In this document: positions 38,701 to 51,700 of the stretch, one piece after another
Numbering within the stretch: the first letter of the stretch is position 1
Layout of the letters: every line of letters begins with the position of its first letter
The notes under the pieces: model-generated
The model's input: the letters and a program-made list of their open reading frames with translations, nothing else
What the model was told of the DNA's origin: nothing
Databases searched by the model: none
DNA from: Cucumis sativus
Lineage: Eukaryota > Streptophyta > Magnoliopsida > Cucurbitales > Cucurbitaceae
DNA: 64,000 nucleotides
Reading direction: 5' to 3'
NCBI RefSeq assembly: GCF_000004075.3
Contig: NC_026657.2
Span: 13,082,001 to 13,146,000, forward strand
Translations under genes and position numbers: made by a program

Positions 38701-41700
38701 TAGATTATAAAATAAATTCTTTAGAAATATTAAGCTTGTAATATAAGAAGCAGGCTAAGGCATGCATCCAACACCTTTACCTTGGAACTTTTCTGATGGT
38801 GAGATTTCTGATGGGAGTTTCATCCTCTGGATGAAATTTGATCAGATTTTTAACCTGCAGCAAAATTATTATCAGTATTTTTAGGAAACAAATATCAATA
38901 TATATGTAGAGATTTGTTAGGCTCAAATAAAGTCTCTTGTTGATTTTGAAAGGCAATAGTATTATGAGTGTGTTAATGTGGACAATTAGATATATCAACT
39001 GGTGTAATGTTTTCGAGTAGTTTCAAAAACAAAGTCATAAAGATTTGTATCTAAAATGAATAATATCATATTATTGTGAAAATAAAGAAAGTCTATGGTA
39101 TAAATTTACTATACGATCACACTACAAATTATATTAAAATAACACATGTGAACAATGACATGTAGAGATATGGCTCCGAGTAGGAGGTGATGCATCCACC
39201 TTGTATGAGTAGTTTTTAGAAACTATCAAAGGAAGCTTTTAGGAAGCTTTAGAATACATATAGAACATAAACGTTTAAATTACAAATTTACATTCGTGTC
39301 TATTTAGTCTATGTATTTTTAAAAGATAGTTTTTAAACTTTGCAATTATTTGTTTCATAGATCTCTAATGAGATCTAAAATTATTAAAATTAATTGATTT
39401 ATTATCTATAACTTTAAACTTGATGTTTGTTTAAACGTTCAGAACCGTGAATTTCTTTTAAAAAATAATTTGAAAGTTCGGGTATTAGATATGTTAATTA
39501 TATGAAAAACCAAATAGATACAAATATGAAAGTTGGAGGCAATTCTAACATAACCAACATAGATAGAGTATTGTTTCTTTAATTAGGCCTTACAATTCAA
39601 CACTTGAACATACCAAAATAATACCAATGATATTAGTTGGATATCCAGAGTATATTGGCACTCGACTATGTCCTTTTCTTAAAATCAGCTCCATGGTTTT
39701 CCTTAGATTAAACAAGAAGTCAAATAAACAAGTTAAAAATCAGATTCATAAAGTTAAAACTAATCAAAATTAAGGTTAGAATTGAAGCATACTCATCAAG
39801 TTTGGAATTTATATCAAGTGAGAACAATTTGGCTAATGGAGTCATAGCATCTTTGGCAGTTTTGAGTGTCATGTCCAAAGCTCCAGTGATAATGGTAGTT
39901 TCTTCTTGAGTCAATTCTCCACCTTTCCCTGCCTGACACAGAAATTATCAATCATATGGTTTTTTGTTTCCTCAAACACATTAAAATTTAGATCAAAACT
40001 GTTAATTATCAATCACTGAGCTTTTTAGCATCTAAACCTTTTTTTCAGAGTTAAAATACAATTTTGTTCCTATACTTTCAAAAAAGAATTTTCAATTTTA
40101 ATCATTAAACTTTGGGTTGTCTAGTTTCAGTCAAACCATTGGAATGTAAGCATCTTGAACCAACCTTATTCCCATGCATATCCACAAATGTCTTGAGCTC
40201 TGCCCTTCTTAGAAGTGCAAAATGCCCCTTCCCCAGAAGCCAATCTAATAACTGTCAATCACATTTAGAAGCTCGTGTCAATTATCAATTGTTTGTTCTC
40301 CCAGCAAATTAAAATACTAACAATAAGATTTTGTCACCTTATATTTTCTCTCCTTTCATTGGTTTAAAATAAATTTTTATGGAGTTTTTTGGGAAGGGTT
40401 AGATTATATGGTAACCCAACCTGTATTTGGAGAAGTTATCATAACCCTAGTTTTACTCCTAACCTTCCCTCAAACATTTCTTAATATTATTTAAAAATAA
40501 CAAAATAAATTAAAATATTTACAAGGTATAGCAAAATTTTGAATTCTATTCCTAATAGTCTTATATCACTCTAATATATTAATAACTATCCCGATAGAAT
40601 TTGTTATAGACTATAAATGTTTTGTAAAATTTACTGTTTTTGAAAATTTCATTAAGACAAATTGTTTTACAAAAACTAGGAAAATTTGGTAAATTAAATA
40701 TAAAAAATTTGTGTATTGAATTTAGAATATAATTTTTTTAAAAAATTAAATAAATCTTCTTTTTTAGAATTACATGTGACGATTATTAAAAAAAAAAACT
40801 GAAAATGAACGTCGTATTTAAAGAAATTTAAGTAAATTATTTTACGAGAACTAAAACGATTGTGTATAGAAATTTGTTTATTGGATTTATATTATAATTT
40901 TTTTTTACGTAACATTTTCTCCAAACACATCTTATTATAACAATTTCTCCAATGTTTAACGTAACACTAACTCTTCATAACTCAACCCTTCCTCCAAACA
41001 GGCTCTTAGAATTTTTTGGAAGCTATTTTAAGTGATTGTCGAGCAATTAAAACCTTTCTAATATTATTTTTTTTCAATACATCCTAGGTTGCACCTATCT
41101 CATGTGGTCTACTTCTTTTCGTCCGTTATTTTTATGCAATGGGGTTGATATAGAGAATATATAAGATGGGTGCATCCTACCAATTATGCATTTAAAGTTT
41201 TTTTTTCAAATTAAATACTAAAAAGTTAAACCAAACATTTTCCCGATCATGTTAACCACATTATTTGACAATGCTTCTGAAATGCACACAAGTGCTGTAA
41301 ACAGAAGTATGTGAAATCTTATGTGAGATCTTGGTGTGATATTATGACATAAAATTAACCCAATTAATATTCCAAAACATTTATCATTGCCAGATTGTTA
41401 AGCAAATTAAATTCATAACATGATTTATTACCTTACTGATGGGGTAAGACAAAGGAAAGAGGACTAAGACAAGCACCCGAACAACGACGGACAGCTTAGC
41501 GCCAACACTCAGCCCATACCTCGAACATATAGCTTGAGGAATAATCTATGGAGAAAAGAAGGATTATTATTATTCTATCAAATGAAGTACCATATAACAT
41601 GAAGAAGGAAGTTCATTTGTTTTAGAAAATCTACCTCTCCAAAAGTTAGTATGAGAGTGACTGATATCACAATTGCACCCCAAGCTGGTAGAAGTGCATC

Positions 41701-43167
41701 AATGAAGATAGGCAGGGCCTTGTATTTATTGGAAGGATAAAAGGAAAAAACACAATTATATTAAAAAATATTTTCAAAAGCAGTTCTTTTTTTTAAAAAA
41801 AAAAAAAGAAAAAGTTTGATTAAGATATAGAATGAAGAAAAGTACCTCCATTGCCATAGCATTGCTTATGAGGAGTGTGCAAAGAAGCAAATGCTGGTTC
41901 TTTACTATGGGCAGAATTTTAGCTACCAGCAATGTCAAATGTGAACACATAATTAAGTTAGAAGCACGTTTACTTATTTTTTTTATAATCATTTGGTTTT
42001 TTAAAATATAATTAAGCTTATAACACACAATTTTCACCATTATTGAGTTCTATTGTTTTGTTATATCTAATTTACAATAATATTTAAAAAATGCACACCA
42101 GATTTTTTAAAACTTAAAAGAAAGTAGATTTAATCAAACTTGTTCTTTCTTCTTTGGAATTAGACTAAAATTCATAGAACGAAGATTGTCTGCATCATAT
42201 CCTACTGTCTTCCGTACTTCTCTACTACACAAAAAAAAGTACTTTAAAAAAATTGTTTTTAAAACAAAATAAAAATGTGAATTGACAACATTTTATTGGA
42301 TTGGACTTAATGAAACAACAAAATAGGTGTTTTTTTCCAAACAAGCAACGGACAAAATTCAGAAGCACAATTTTCAAAATCTAAAAATCAAAAATCAAGG
42401 ATGATATGTTTATTTATTTATTTGGTTGTTGTTTATTCAAATTGTGCTTGGATTCTCACATAACAAAAAAAATTCAACCATAGTTTTCATTCTAAAGCAA
42501 CATTTTCAACTCTTAGCCAAATTATTAAATATATATACACACTTTTTTTTAGTTTATAAAACAAGAAAACATTTTATATAACAAAAAATAGAAACTAATA
42601 GTTGAGAGTAGTGTCTTGAAAAACTTAATTTTAGAAGACCAAAAGACTTTTGATATAGCGTTGGATTAGTTATTATAGTCTAGAGTTATATTAATTTGTG
42701 TTTGGGAGGGTTGACGGTTTTAGTAAGTAGAAAATAGTAAACATTGAAACAAAGAAGAATTTGAAAGAGTACTATTATAGTTAATTGAAACCCCAAACAT
42801 GGAACATGTTGTAATGCCCACTCCACCCATTTGAAGTTGGAGGTCCAACGCTCTCAAACGTTATCAATTGAAGTCAAACAATTTTAGCTTTGTTTCTACT
42901 TGAATTTTGCGAACAAGTTCATGAATGCAAATATAACACGAATCAATTGCTCAACAAGAGGAGGGGAGCAAGTGCCTGAAACTTACCAGCATTTTTCCGG
43001 TCGTCGGGCCTGCCAGATTTGACAAGAACCTCGAGATCAACCAAGCTGAGCGACATAAGTCCAAGCGTAAGCCCTGACATAAGACCAGCAAAAGCAACCA
43101 AACCTACACATATCAAAAGATACATCCAGAACCTTGGCTCACAGCATGGAACATCATTTGCAGCCAT
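35714..43167 (-). CDS. DUF21/CBS-domain membrane protein (CNNM family)
   Basis: Thirteen exons join in frame: 43167-42987, 41922-41846, 41718-41635, 41545-41432, 40251-40165, 39932-39793, 39701-39614, 38854-38781, 38483-38377, 38301-38114, 37600-37554, 37368-37092 and 35761-35714, giving 503 residues. The N-terminal DUF21 domain (about residues 10-190) has several membrane helices, starting with [27 protein letters not shown]. The CBS pair follows (about 205-370): [41 protein letters not shown] and [16 protein letters not shown]. The tail is rich in Ser-Pro-His repeats and ends in [15 protein letters not shown], as in plant DUF21 proteins such as At1g47330 and At5g52790. Animal CNNM relatives move or sense Mg2+; the plant substrate is not established. 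The short last exon is set by a 'tttctag' acceptor that gives the family-like C-terminus. Confidence 0.92.
36771..36854. repeat. 42-bp tandem duplication in DUF21 gene intron
   Basis: Two adjacent, near-identical 42-base units start at 36771 and 36813. They lie inside the last intron of the DUF21/CBS gene. Confidence 0.9.
40510..40660. repeat. Dispersed AT-rich repeat, copy 2
   Basis: 'ggtatagcaaaatttt', 'attctattcctaatag', 'aatttgttatagac' and 'tgtaaaatttactg' follow the order seen in the copies at 24.9 and 57.3 kb, with heavy divergence. It lies in the DUF21 gene intron between exons 4 and 5. Confidence 0.45.
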
Positions 43168-45755
43168 GTTCTCTTTATTTGTTAATACAAATTAAAGCTC
43201 TTTGGAGTGGATCAAAGTACTTTTTCTTCAACAAAAGAAGCAAGATTAAAATTGTGGATACTAATAGAAGTGGGTAAGAACACAATGAAGTGATTAAATA
43301 GAAGAGGAATCGAGAGGGCCAACGGACACATACCAAAATGATAAAAGAAGAGAAAACCTATGACATGTATAAAACAAAACTGTCCCCAAGAGACTTATTG
43401 GCCCTTTGAAATTATAAACAATAATGCTATAGCACAAAATGACCTTCTAATAAAAAAGGAGAAAGTGGAAGTTTGAATATGGAAAATTGATGTGGTTACA
43501 CTCTGCTGATGTGCTTGTCAATAATTCAATTGAAAATACAACAAAAGTAATTTTGTGGGATTCACTTTATGAACTTGTTTTGTTTCTCAATACTTAGTGT
43601 ATTAGTTATTCTCTGTTTTTTCCTTTAAAATAATATAAACTGGTGGTTGAGGTTAGGATGCCATTTTTTATTTCAAAGATTTTACCGAAATTTGTCTCAT
43701 CTATATGGAAGTGAAAATGAGGACAAGAAGAAAAAAAAAATCAATCATTTTGAATAAATTATATAGAGATGATTTTAACTAGCATTTTTAATGTATCTGT
43801 TCCAATAAGAATTCTTCATTCCTTCCTCTATCTGTTTGATGAACAACAGAATGATTTGAAATGAGAGTGAGTGATGCATTTAATTCAAAAGCATAAAGCT
43901 AACACTGACAAGTTTATGCATAGAAAGCTTCATAATGAAGAACAGGGAACTAAAACTTTGTAGAAATTTAACTTTTGACTACCAAAAGTAGGCTGGATTT
44001 TGGGTCGAATACTCCAATTGTGTGACGATTCGATGTTTCAGCAGAGCTAACACAGTATGAATGAAACAATATTGCATGGATGAATACTCCATTGTATTGT
44101 TGTTACGTGATCAATTTATCAAACACACTTCAACAAATTTGAACCACTAAGTACACATTTGGATATGAATCTTGATTAACCAAATCATTTTATTATTAGT
44201 TAAAATCGAATGACAATGAAAAGAGTAAAGGCCTATGTTTCTTGTAAAGATGATGAGATTTTTGACGTTTGTAATGTGAGATTCTCAACAAAAACCAAGT
44301 ATTTCAATCCATAAAAAATAATCCTTATTTTGTACCATAACAGAAAAAGTGAAGTATATGAATATCAATAAAGCTATTGTTTCATTAGTTATATTGTCCT
44401 GAAAATAGAAATTAAATCCATCAATTACTGTTTTTAGCTACAAAAAGGTAAATATACTAATGGAGTTCAACTTACTCATTTGAATATTAACATTAGAAAA
44501 GTTAGCTAGTTGTAATGGAGTTGCAGGCCCTAAGCCGACCCAAAGGGGTTGGACTTGTGTGGCCAATCAAACTCTGTTAGGTTAGTCTTTGCTCGGTCTA
44601 GTCGACCCTAGCCATTCTTAGGCTATTCTCCATTTATGGTTCTATGGTTCTACCTTAGAACCATCAATGTGTTGTTTGACACTTGGTATAATTTTCACTC
44701 ACGACAATAGCTACTTACATTTTTCTTATTCAAACACCACATGTGTGATTCAAACATCTGACCTCTTGATCTATTCGATTAGACTATTTTTTACATTTAT
44801 GTTTGTAGATAAACATATTACTAAAAGAATAAGAAAATATTGAACCAATAGTTAAAATAAAAAGGCCCAAATGAATTTTTTGTACTTTTTTAAAAACAAA
44901 TGAAAAGTGGCTATTTGCTTATATCATAGTGTAAAATTACCGCTATAACCTCAAATCTAACATTTTTTAATATATCATCAGAGTGTAAAATTACCATTTT
45001 AATCTTAAATTCACTTTTATTTGTTTTTCCACCCCAAATAAATGACAAAAACAGGGTAAAATGAAGAATGTTTGACAAAAACAAAGTCATTAGTAAACTT
45101 ATTATGGTCCAACTATATCCTCCCACGTTGCACATTTCTCATTCCTTTATTTTGTACTAAATAAGTTTTAAAGATGTCAATGAGTGCTACCTCTTACGTC
45201 TTGTGTTCAATTGTTCACTGTTAGTTTGTTTTTTTTTCTTTGACGCCGTATGAGTAGAAATCACAAACTAGCTAGGTCCATGATTTCGATACTTATTTTT
45301 GTTTAATTTTTTTCTTACTCATTATTTTTGTCATTATTTATTAAAATAATGTTATTTAAAAAAAAATATCTAAAATTTGTAGTATGAATAAGGATCTGTT
45401 CGAATTGATTTTAAAAAATATTTTTGAAGAAACTCATTTATATAAAAATTATCTTGAAAATTTTATTCTAATTTTTTCTTGTGAAATAACTTATTTTTTT
45501 GAATTAAACAATTAAAACACACCATAAGTACGAGTAAAAACTCTCGTTAAGGAGGGTAATTACGAGGCGAGGACCGCGTCAAAGGTTGGCCGTTTGCAGA
45601 AAGAAGGTTAGGAGCGAGAAATGGTTTAGGCGGGAAGAAAAACACACAAAATTCGATTCGAAAATAATACAACACTCTTATTTTACAAAACAAGAGAGGA
45701 CAACGGCGAAATACGAAAGCGGTACACAGTCACTTCTAAGTTCCGACGGCCCAAG
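43168..45755. other. Spacer between divergent DUF21 and PrimPol genes
   Basis: This is the promoter side of both flanking genes. It is mostly AT-rich. One stretch (about 44515-44720) is clearly richer in GC than its surroundings and may be an inserted element, but I recognise no family. The short frame at 45586-45771 overlaps the PrimPol leader and is not convincing. Confidence 0.5.
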
Positions 45756-48700
45756 ATGGCATCAACCGTGAAGGACGACGTCGATCGATTGTTTGAATGT
45801 TTCAAGTGCGGCGTTTCTCCTCCTCGTAAGTATTATTTCTCTTATTCTGCTTCGAATCTCTTCAATTCTGGCAGCCTAGCGTATTCCGTGAAGCAAGGTA
45901 CTGCAAATCTCATATATAGATACAATCAAATTTCAACGGCGATGAAATGATAATCATTGCACTAAAACTACTAGACTTCGTAATCTGGAATTACGATAGA
46001 AGAACAATGTATGTTTTAGGTCAAATTTCTGTAATGTCACGGTGATCAGTATGAATGTTCTTTGTTTCTGTATGTTCTGCTTCTGGTTATGTGCGGTTAT
46101 CCATCATCTTTCTATTCAGAATCTGCTGTGAGACGAAAAAAGAAAAGAAAAAGTAAGGTGAAGCCCGAGTGTTCAGTAAACTTTGAGACTCCAGTTTCTG
46201 GACCGGTTGAAAAAGCGGAGGAAAATGCATCGAGTATTCAAGATACTGTGGAGAAAGTAAGTCATTGTTGTCTGAAGGCGAAGTTTGTCTGATTGTTTTT
46301 CTTTATAATGCTTATCCAAGTATTTCAATTATCTAATGAAGTTCAGTATTCATTGAGCGAATGGTGAGGCTGAAACAAGTGGATATATACATATACATAT
46401 TTTCTTGGCGTTGCTTAACAAAACTATGTTTAACGCTTTTCAGATTGGTTTGACAAGTAAAGATAAAGGTTCTCGTTCTAAGTTCTCTCCAATCGTATTT
46501 TATGGTTCGCCTAGAGGCGTCCCTCCAAAGAGGCCATCTAGTTTATGGAGATTATTGCGTGAAATCCGTGTCGATCTTTCTGAGCAAAGCAGATTCAAGT
46601 TAAGGTATGTTTGGGATTCTTCCAACCTCTCCCATTTCCTGTTTATTTCACCATTATTCCACTTCTCTACGAAACTATTTGACATTTCTGGTACTTTCTC
46701 TGAATAGCAAGCAAGTGTGGGCTACATTTCCCAGACAAGAAGAAGCAATTAAGTTTTCGAGAGAGCACACTGATGTTCATATTTTTAGTTATCAAGATCA
46801 CTTTAATGGACAAAGGAGATTTCTAGTCTCATCTTACAGTGAGTTCTGGCATAGGTACCATCAAATTTTCTTCATACTTCGAGGAGAAAGTTTACTTCAC
46901 ATAGAATTGTCAACTTACCAAATCCTTATGATCTTGTTTCACTACGTTTTCTTAATTGATTTCAGGTATAAAAGTATGGATGCAAAATGTCGACACCATT
47001 ATGAAGTGATTCAAGAGGTGAGGTGAACAAGTTGAGTAAATGTAATCATGTGGTTTTTCGATCTATGAGAATCATGTGCCCTTCTCTTCTGCTGCACTTC
47101 TCACTTTTCTATTCCATGTGTTCAGGGTGCTCCGTGCCACCTTTATTTTGATTTGGAGTACAGTAAAAGAATCAATACGGGAAAAAATGGAGACGAAATG
47201 GTTGATTCTTTGATATCAGTTGTTCTGCAAGCCTTAAATGAAAAGTATTCAATTCAGGGAAGCTTTGACTGGGTACTAGAGCTTGATTCCTCAAACGAAG
47301 GTATATTTACCATCAGTTTGATCTAGGCTTAAATGCAACTTTCTTTAAGAGATTGAGAATGATGAGGGCTTTCACCTATAGTCTAGCTCTGGCATCTTGC
47401 ATTTTTTCTTTCTTTTATAGATTCCTAGATACCTACGTTGCAAGTGATTTTGTTGATAATTCTTCCTATTTCATTTTTATGTCTAGAGAAGTTCTCTCGC
47501 CACTTGATAATCCGCGTACCAAAAGTTGCTTTTAAGGATAATTCACATGCTGGAGCATTTGTTGGTGAGGTACTCCACTGAACAAACATAGGATTATAAA
47601 ATTTCTAGCTTCATTGATTAACAGTTGAACTCTTACTTTGTTCCATCGAACGGAAATCGTATTTGTTCATGATTATTGTCATCAGTTTCTACCCCTCCCT
47701 TGGCTGGTACGTAGTGCTTGTGTTAAAGATGCATTTGTTTTTTAACTTCTGATTGCAAAATGCTCATATGTTTACATCACAATTTCTAATTGCTTCTTAC
47801 TTCTTAGATTTTAGGCTAATTAGCTAAGTAGGACATTCATCTGAGTGAATGTCCAAAAATTTTAGTTCTGAATCTTCATTATTTAAGAAAATTTTGATTG
47901 AATACCTATAACTATACTGTCTATTAATACAAAACTACGTACTATTTTGATTGGTGGGTATATTATCAGATATGTTCACGGATTTGTAGTGCAAAAGTGG
48001 AAGGAAGATACGAAGAACTGTTTATAAAAAAAGATTCAAGCTCCACTGAACGTCCGAGCCATCTGTTTGTGGACAATGCAGTTTATTCTAGAAATCGTTG
48101 CTTTCGTTTAGCTTTGTCATCGAAGGCAGGGAAAACTTCTGTGCTTCTACCTACGGGGAGACATGCATGTACAAAAATGGTATGCTTCTTTTTACTAGAA
48201 CATCAAATTTTAAGTTCTTCATATTTATATTATTTTCTGGGTGATATTAAATTGTATAACGAAGGATGAGTGCATAGGCAATCAATCCCAAATGTTACTT
48301 TGACAGGAAGTTGTCCTTTTCAGATACCCATCCTTTCCCTTTTGGATTTTTTATGATATCCCGGTTACCAATTTTTGGTTTCAACATGGAATTGAGGAAA
48401 AAAGAACGATATTGTGAAGTTTTTGGTGTACTAATTTGGTATGAAACCTCAAGGAATTGTGAATAAGAATTCTCATCTGAGTTAGGGGAACCCCTATACC
48501 CCAAAATCAGTTTAGATTTTAGAATCAATTCTGTGTTGGAGCTTCCCACAAACAGCTTTTCGGCCACTCCTTCAGTCCACATCCCATTCTTTTCTCCTAT
48601 TCTTTAGGCACTTCAGTTGGGACGTGGCCCTTCTTCCCTAATAATCTCCCCCAGGTTAAACCACGGTACAAAACTCCCTAAGTCCGTTGGATTGATGCCT

Positions 48701-51700
48701 TATGTCAACTTTCTTCATTGTTTTAGATGGTGACCTATGTCCGCCAACTTAGTCAATACCGCCCAGGTCACTACTTACGCGCGTGTGCACCTCCCTTAGC
48801 GTGCCATCCGTGCGTGCGACCACCCTGTGTGGCATGCGCCCTTTTTGCGCATCATCCTTGGTTCATGTTCCGTGTGGGCCCTCGTAATAGGCTCGTGCCT
48901 GTCCAGCCGGCTACTCTATGTCTGCAGCATGAATGAAGGTTAGCACAGCCCTGTTGGTGCCGCTTGCCCATTTCGCGCCTTGTGTCCTGTCTGACCTCCC
49001 CCAAGATCGAGGCACTTGTTGCCTATCTCGCCTAGCTATCCGCCATTAGGTGGGGTTGTGGCATGTCTTGACTTGGTCTACTCCAAGTCCATTGACTCAA
49101 TCTCCAAGCAGTCAAACTCCATCAATGTCAGTTTTCCGTCTTTGTGGCGCCTTGCCACCAATTGACCTCTCATGGTGCTCATTGTTAGTTTTCGGGATCT
49201 GCCATAGAGCAGTTGGCTGGACAGGTGCAAGTGCAAAGAACACGTACCACAGATGGAGCACATGCCACATTATGCGGGCTCCCAGAGTGCGCGCACAAAT
49301 GGCACACAGAGGGAGGCGCGCACGTGCACAAGCAGTATCATGGGCGGTACTGATTGGGCTGGCAGATGACAGTTATGCCACAAGCTCAAAGGACATTGGA
49401 GGCTCGATGCTACACCACTCAAGAGCTCAATGGACTAGGTCCCACAAGGACACGTGTCACAGTTTGAAATAGCCAAGAGAGGTGACACGTGGCATCAATT
49501 CAACAGACCTATGGGGTTTTGAATGGTGGTTTAATGTGGGGGAGATAGTTAGTGGAAAAAGGCTACATCCGATTCAAAGTGCCTAAAGAATGGGAGAAAA
49601 GATTGGGTAGTGGGTAGAGTGGCCGAGAGCTCTTTGTGGGAAGCTCCAACTACCCACTATGCCTTTCCTTCCTATTTCTTAGCCTACAATCTCATTGTAT
49701 AAAGTGGACCTTTGTGATTGTTAAAGAAAACATATTCGTTCATGAACTAGAGTTGTATTGAGTGAACTCTCCTTGTATTATCTCTATTGAGAAAAGTATA
49801 GTGCTCCTTTTATTGTGCTTTTCATAACATTCTAATAAGGGAATTTATTTCCACAACTTACTTTCTTCCTCCTTTGAACGTGTGAGCTAACCAAGTCCCA
49901 TTTTAGGGATCACTTTTGGCGTGAGTCCCCAACTTGTGGGGTTGTTTAGGGCCGAACTAAGAGAGGCTGGTCAAGGCGTCCTTGCGCCACATGGACACTA
50001 AGTGATAAGTGCACTTCAACGATGCACAAGCTTTCACACCACAGCACACCCTTCGCACACCAATGCTGTGTGCACACCACTTCGTTGCATTGCTTGTGAC
50101 AAGTAGTATCAAAGCCCACTTTTTCTTTCCACTCAATTGAGTACCCATTTTCCCTCCAAAAACGCAGTGGTTGACAAATTTGAGTGAACCATGTCGAAGA
50201 TTGCTTGAACTGAAAAAGACACGTAATTTTGATGAAGTGACGGTCCACAAGCATTGAAGCAAAAACATACCTGATTATGGACTTGAATGGTCTACAATAT
50301 CGGGAATCCCCGCTACACTATGAACCACGCCCCTGAACAAAGCTATGGAGAAGCAACATGGGGCACAAATGGACCCTGAATGTCCACTCTTCTAGGCTCG
50401 GCAGGTGGCTGAGTGGAGCTATGCAACAAGCTCCAGAACGTTCCACAAGAAGGCTGATGAAACCTAATTGCATGCCATCCTAGTAAAATTTTTAAGTGAA
50501 TCTAACATGAACACACAGAAGTCAAACACTATGTTGTAACAAGATAGTTGACAAACCAAATAACTTAGGAACAAACAATAAAAGCAAAGTTAGAGTTGCA
50601 TAAAGATTGGGAATCTTAGAATTCTAAAATTACAAAGTGAAATCTCGTTGACTTTTTCTCAGTCATTTTTACTTGAATTTAAGACAATCTAAATGCACTT
50701 TTGTTGTTAGTTTGACTCATTGAAGCAAAAACGGGTGCTATTTTCTTTTTAAGACCTCGTTCCTTCAAAAATTTCTTTAACCAGGACAAAGAAAACAATC
50801 ATCTATATAAAAGGTGCCCATCCCAACCGTTTGTTGTTCAGTTTTGTAGAGCGGAAAGGGGAGGCAGGGAAGCACCGAGATATTAAAGTTCGAAACCAGT
50901 GAGGGGGATATAAGGGGTTGGTTTTTTGTTATAGCACTTTTTTGTTATAGCACTTAGAGAAATTGAATTAGGTTCTTTTGACTCATTGAGTTTGGCTGCA
51001 ATTGCCATTTTCATTTGTTCGGAGGTCATGCATGGGTTGCTAGGTAATTTTACTTGTATTTGGAAATTACTTTTGCGAGACAAATTCAGATAAAAAAATA
51101 TGATTCTGGTTTCCTTTAGCAAAGAGGAAGTTCAAGGCTCCTCGTTGTCATCATTATTTAGAAATTTTTGCACAAAAAATTCCAATATTGAAGAAATTGT
51201 TTCGTTACTTGACTTCTTAAGGCAGTATTTGTAGAAGATACATTATTCTGAGAAGGATCCTATTTATTAATATAATTAGATTATTCTTAGGAGAGATTAT
51301 TCAGGAGATATTATTCTGGAGATATTATTTGATATTATTTCCTTAAGTGTATTTCTCTATGGTTATATATAGGCTTGTATCTCTATTAAGTAATTAATGA
51401 AATATAGATTGATTCCATAAAATCAACACTATTGTCCACTTTGTACATATTCCCTAGTGTGAGGAAGACATGTTCATGGCATCCTTGATCTGCAACGTTG
51501 ATGCTGACTGTGAAAAGCTTCTGGTTTGCAAAATGGATTTAGACTGCATAAAGACATTGCAATTTGAGATGGAGGTAAGTTCAAGCTGAGTATCAGTTTA
51601 AACTGTAAAGCTGCTCTGAACAGTTCATACCATGTGTAATATAACTTCAATTTTAATTTTCCTATAAACCCAAATGTTTAGTACCTTTATGTTTGATCTT

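Noticed and set aside
49050-49472. 140-codon plus-strand open frame in PrimPol intron 8
   Set aside because: It spans the loop and right arm of the inverted repeat, has no recognisable motif, and is open mainly because the region is GC-richer.
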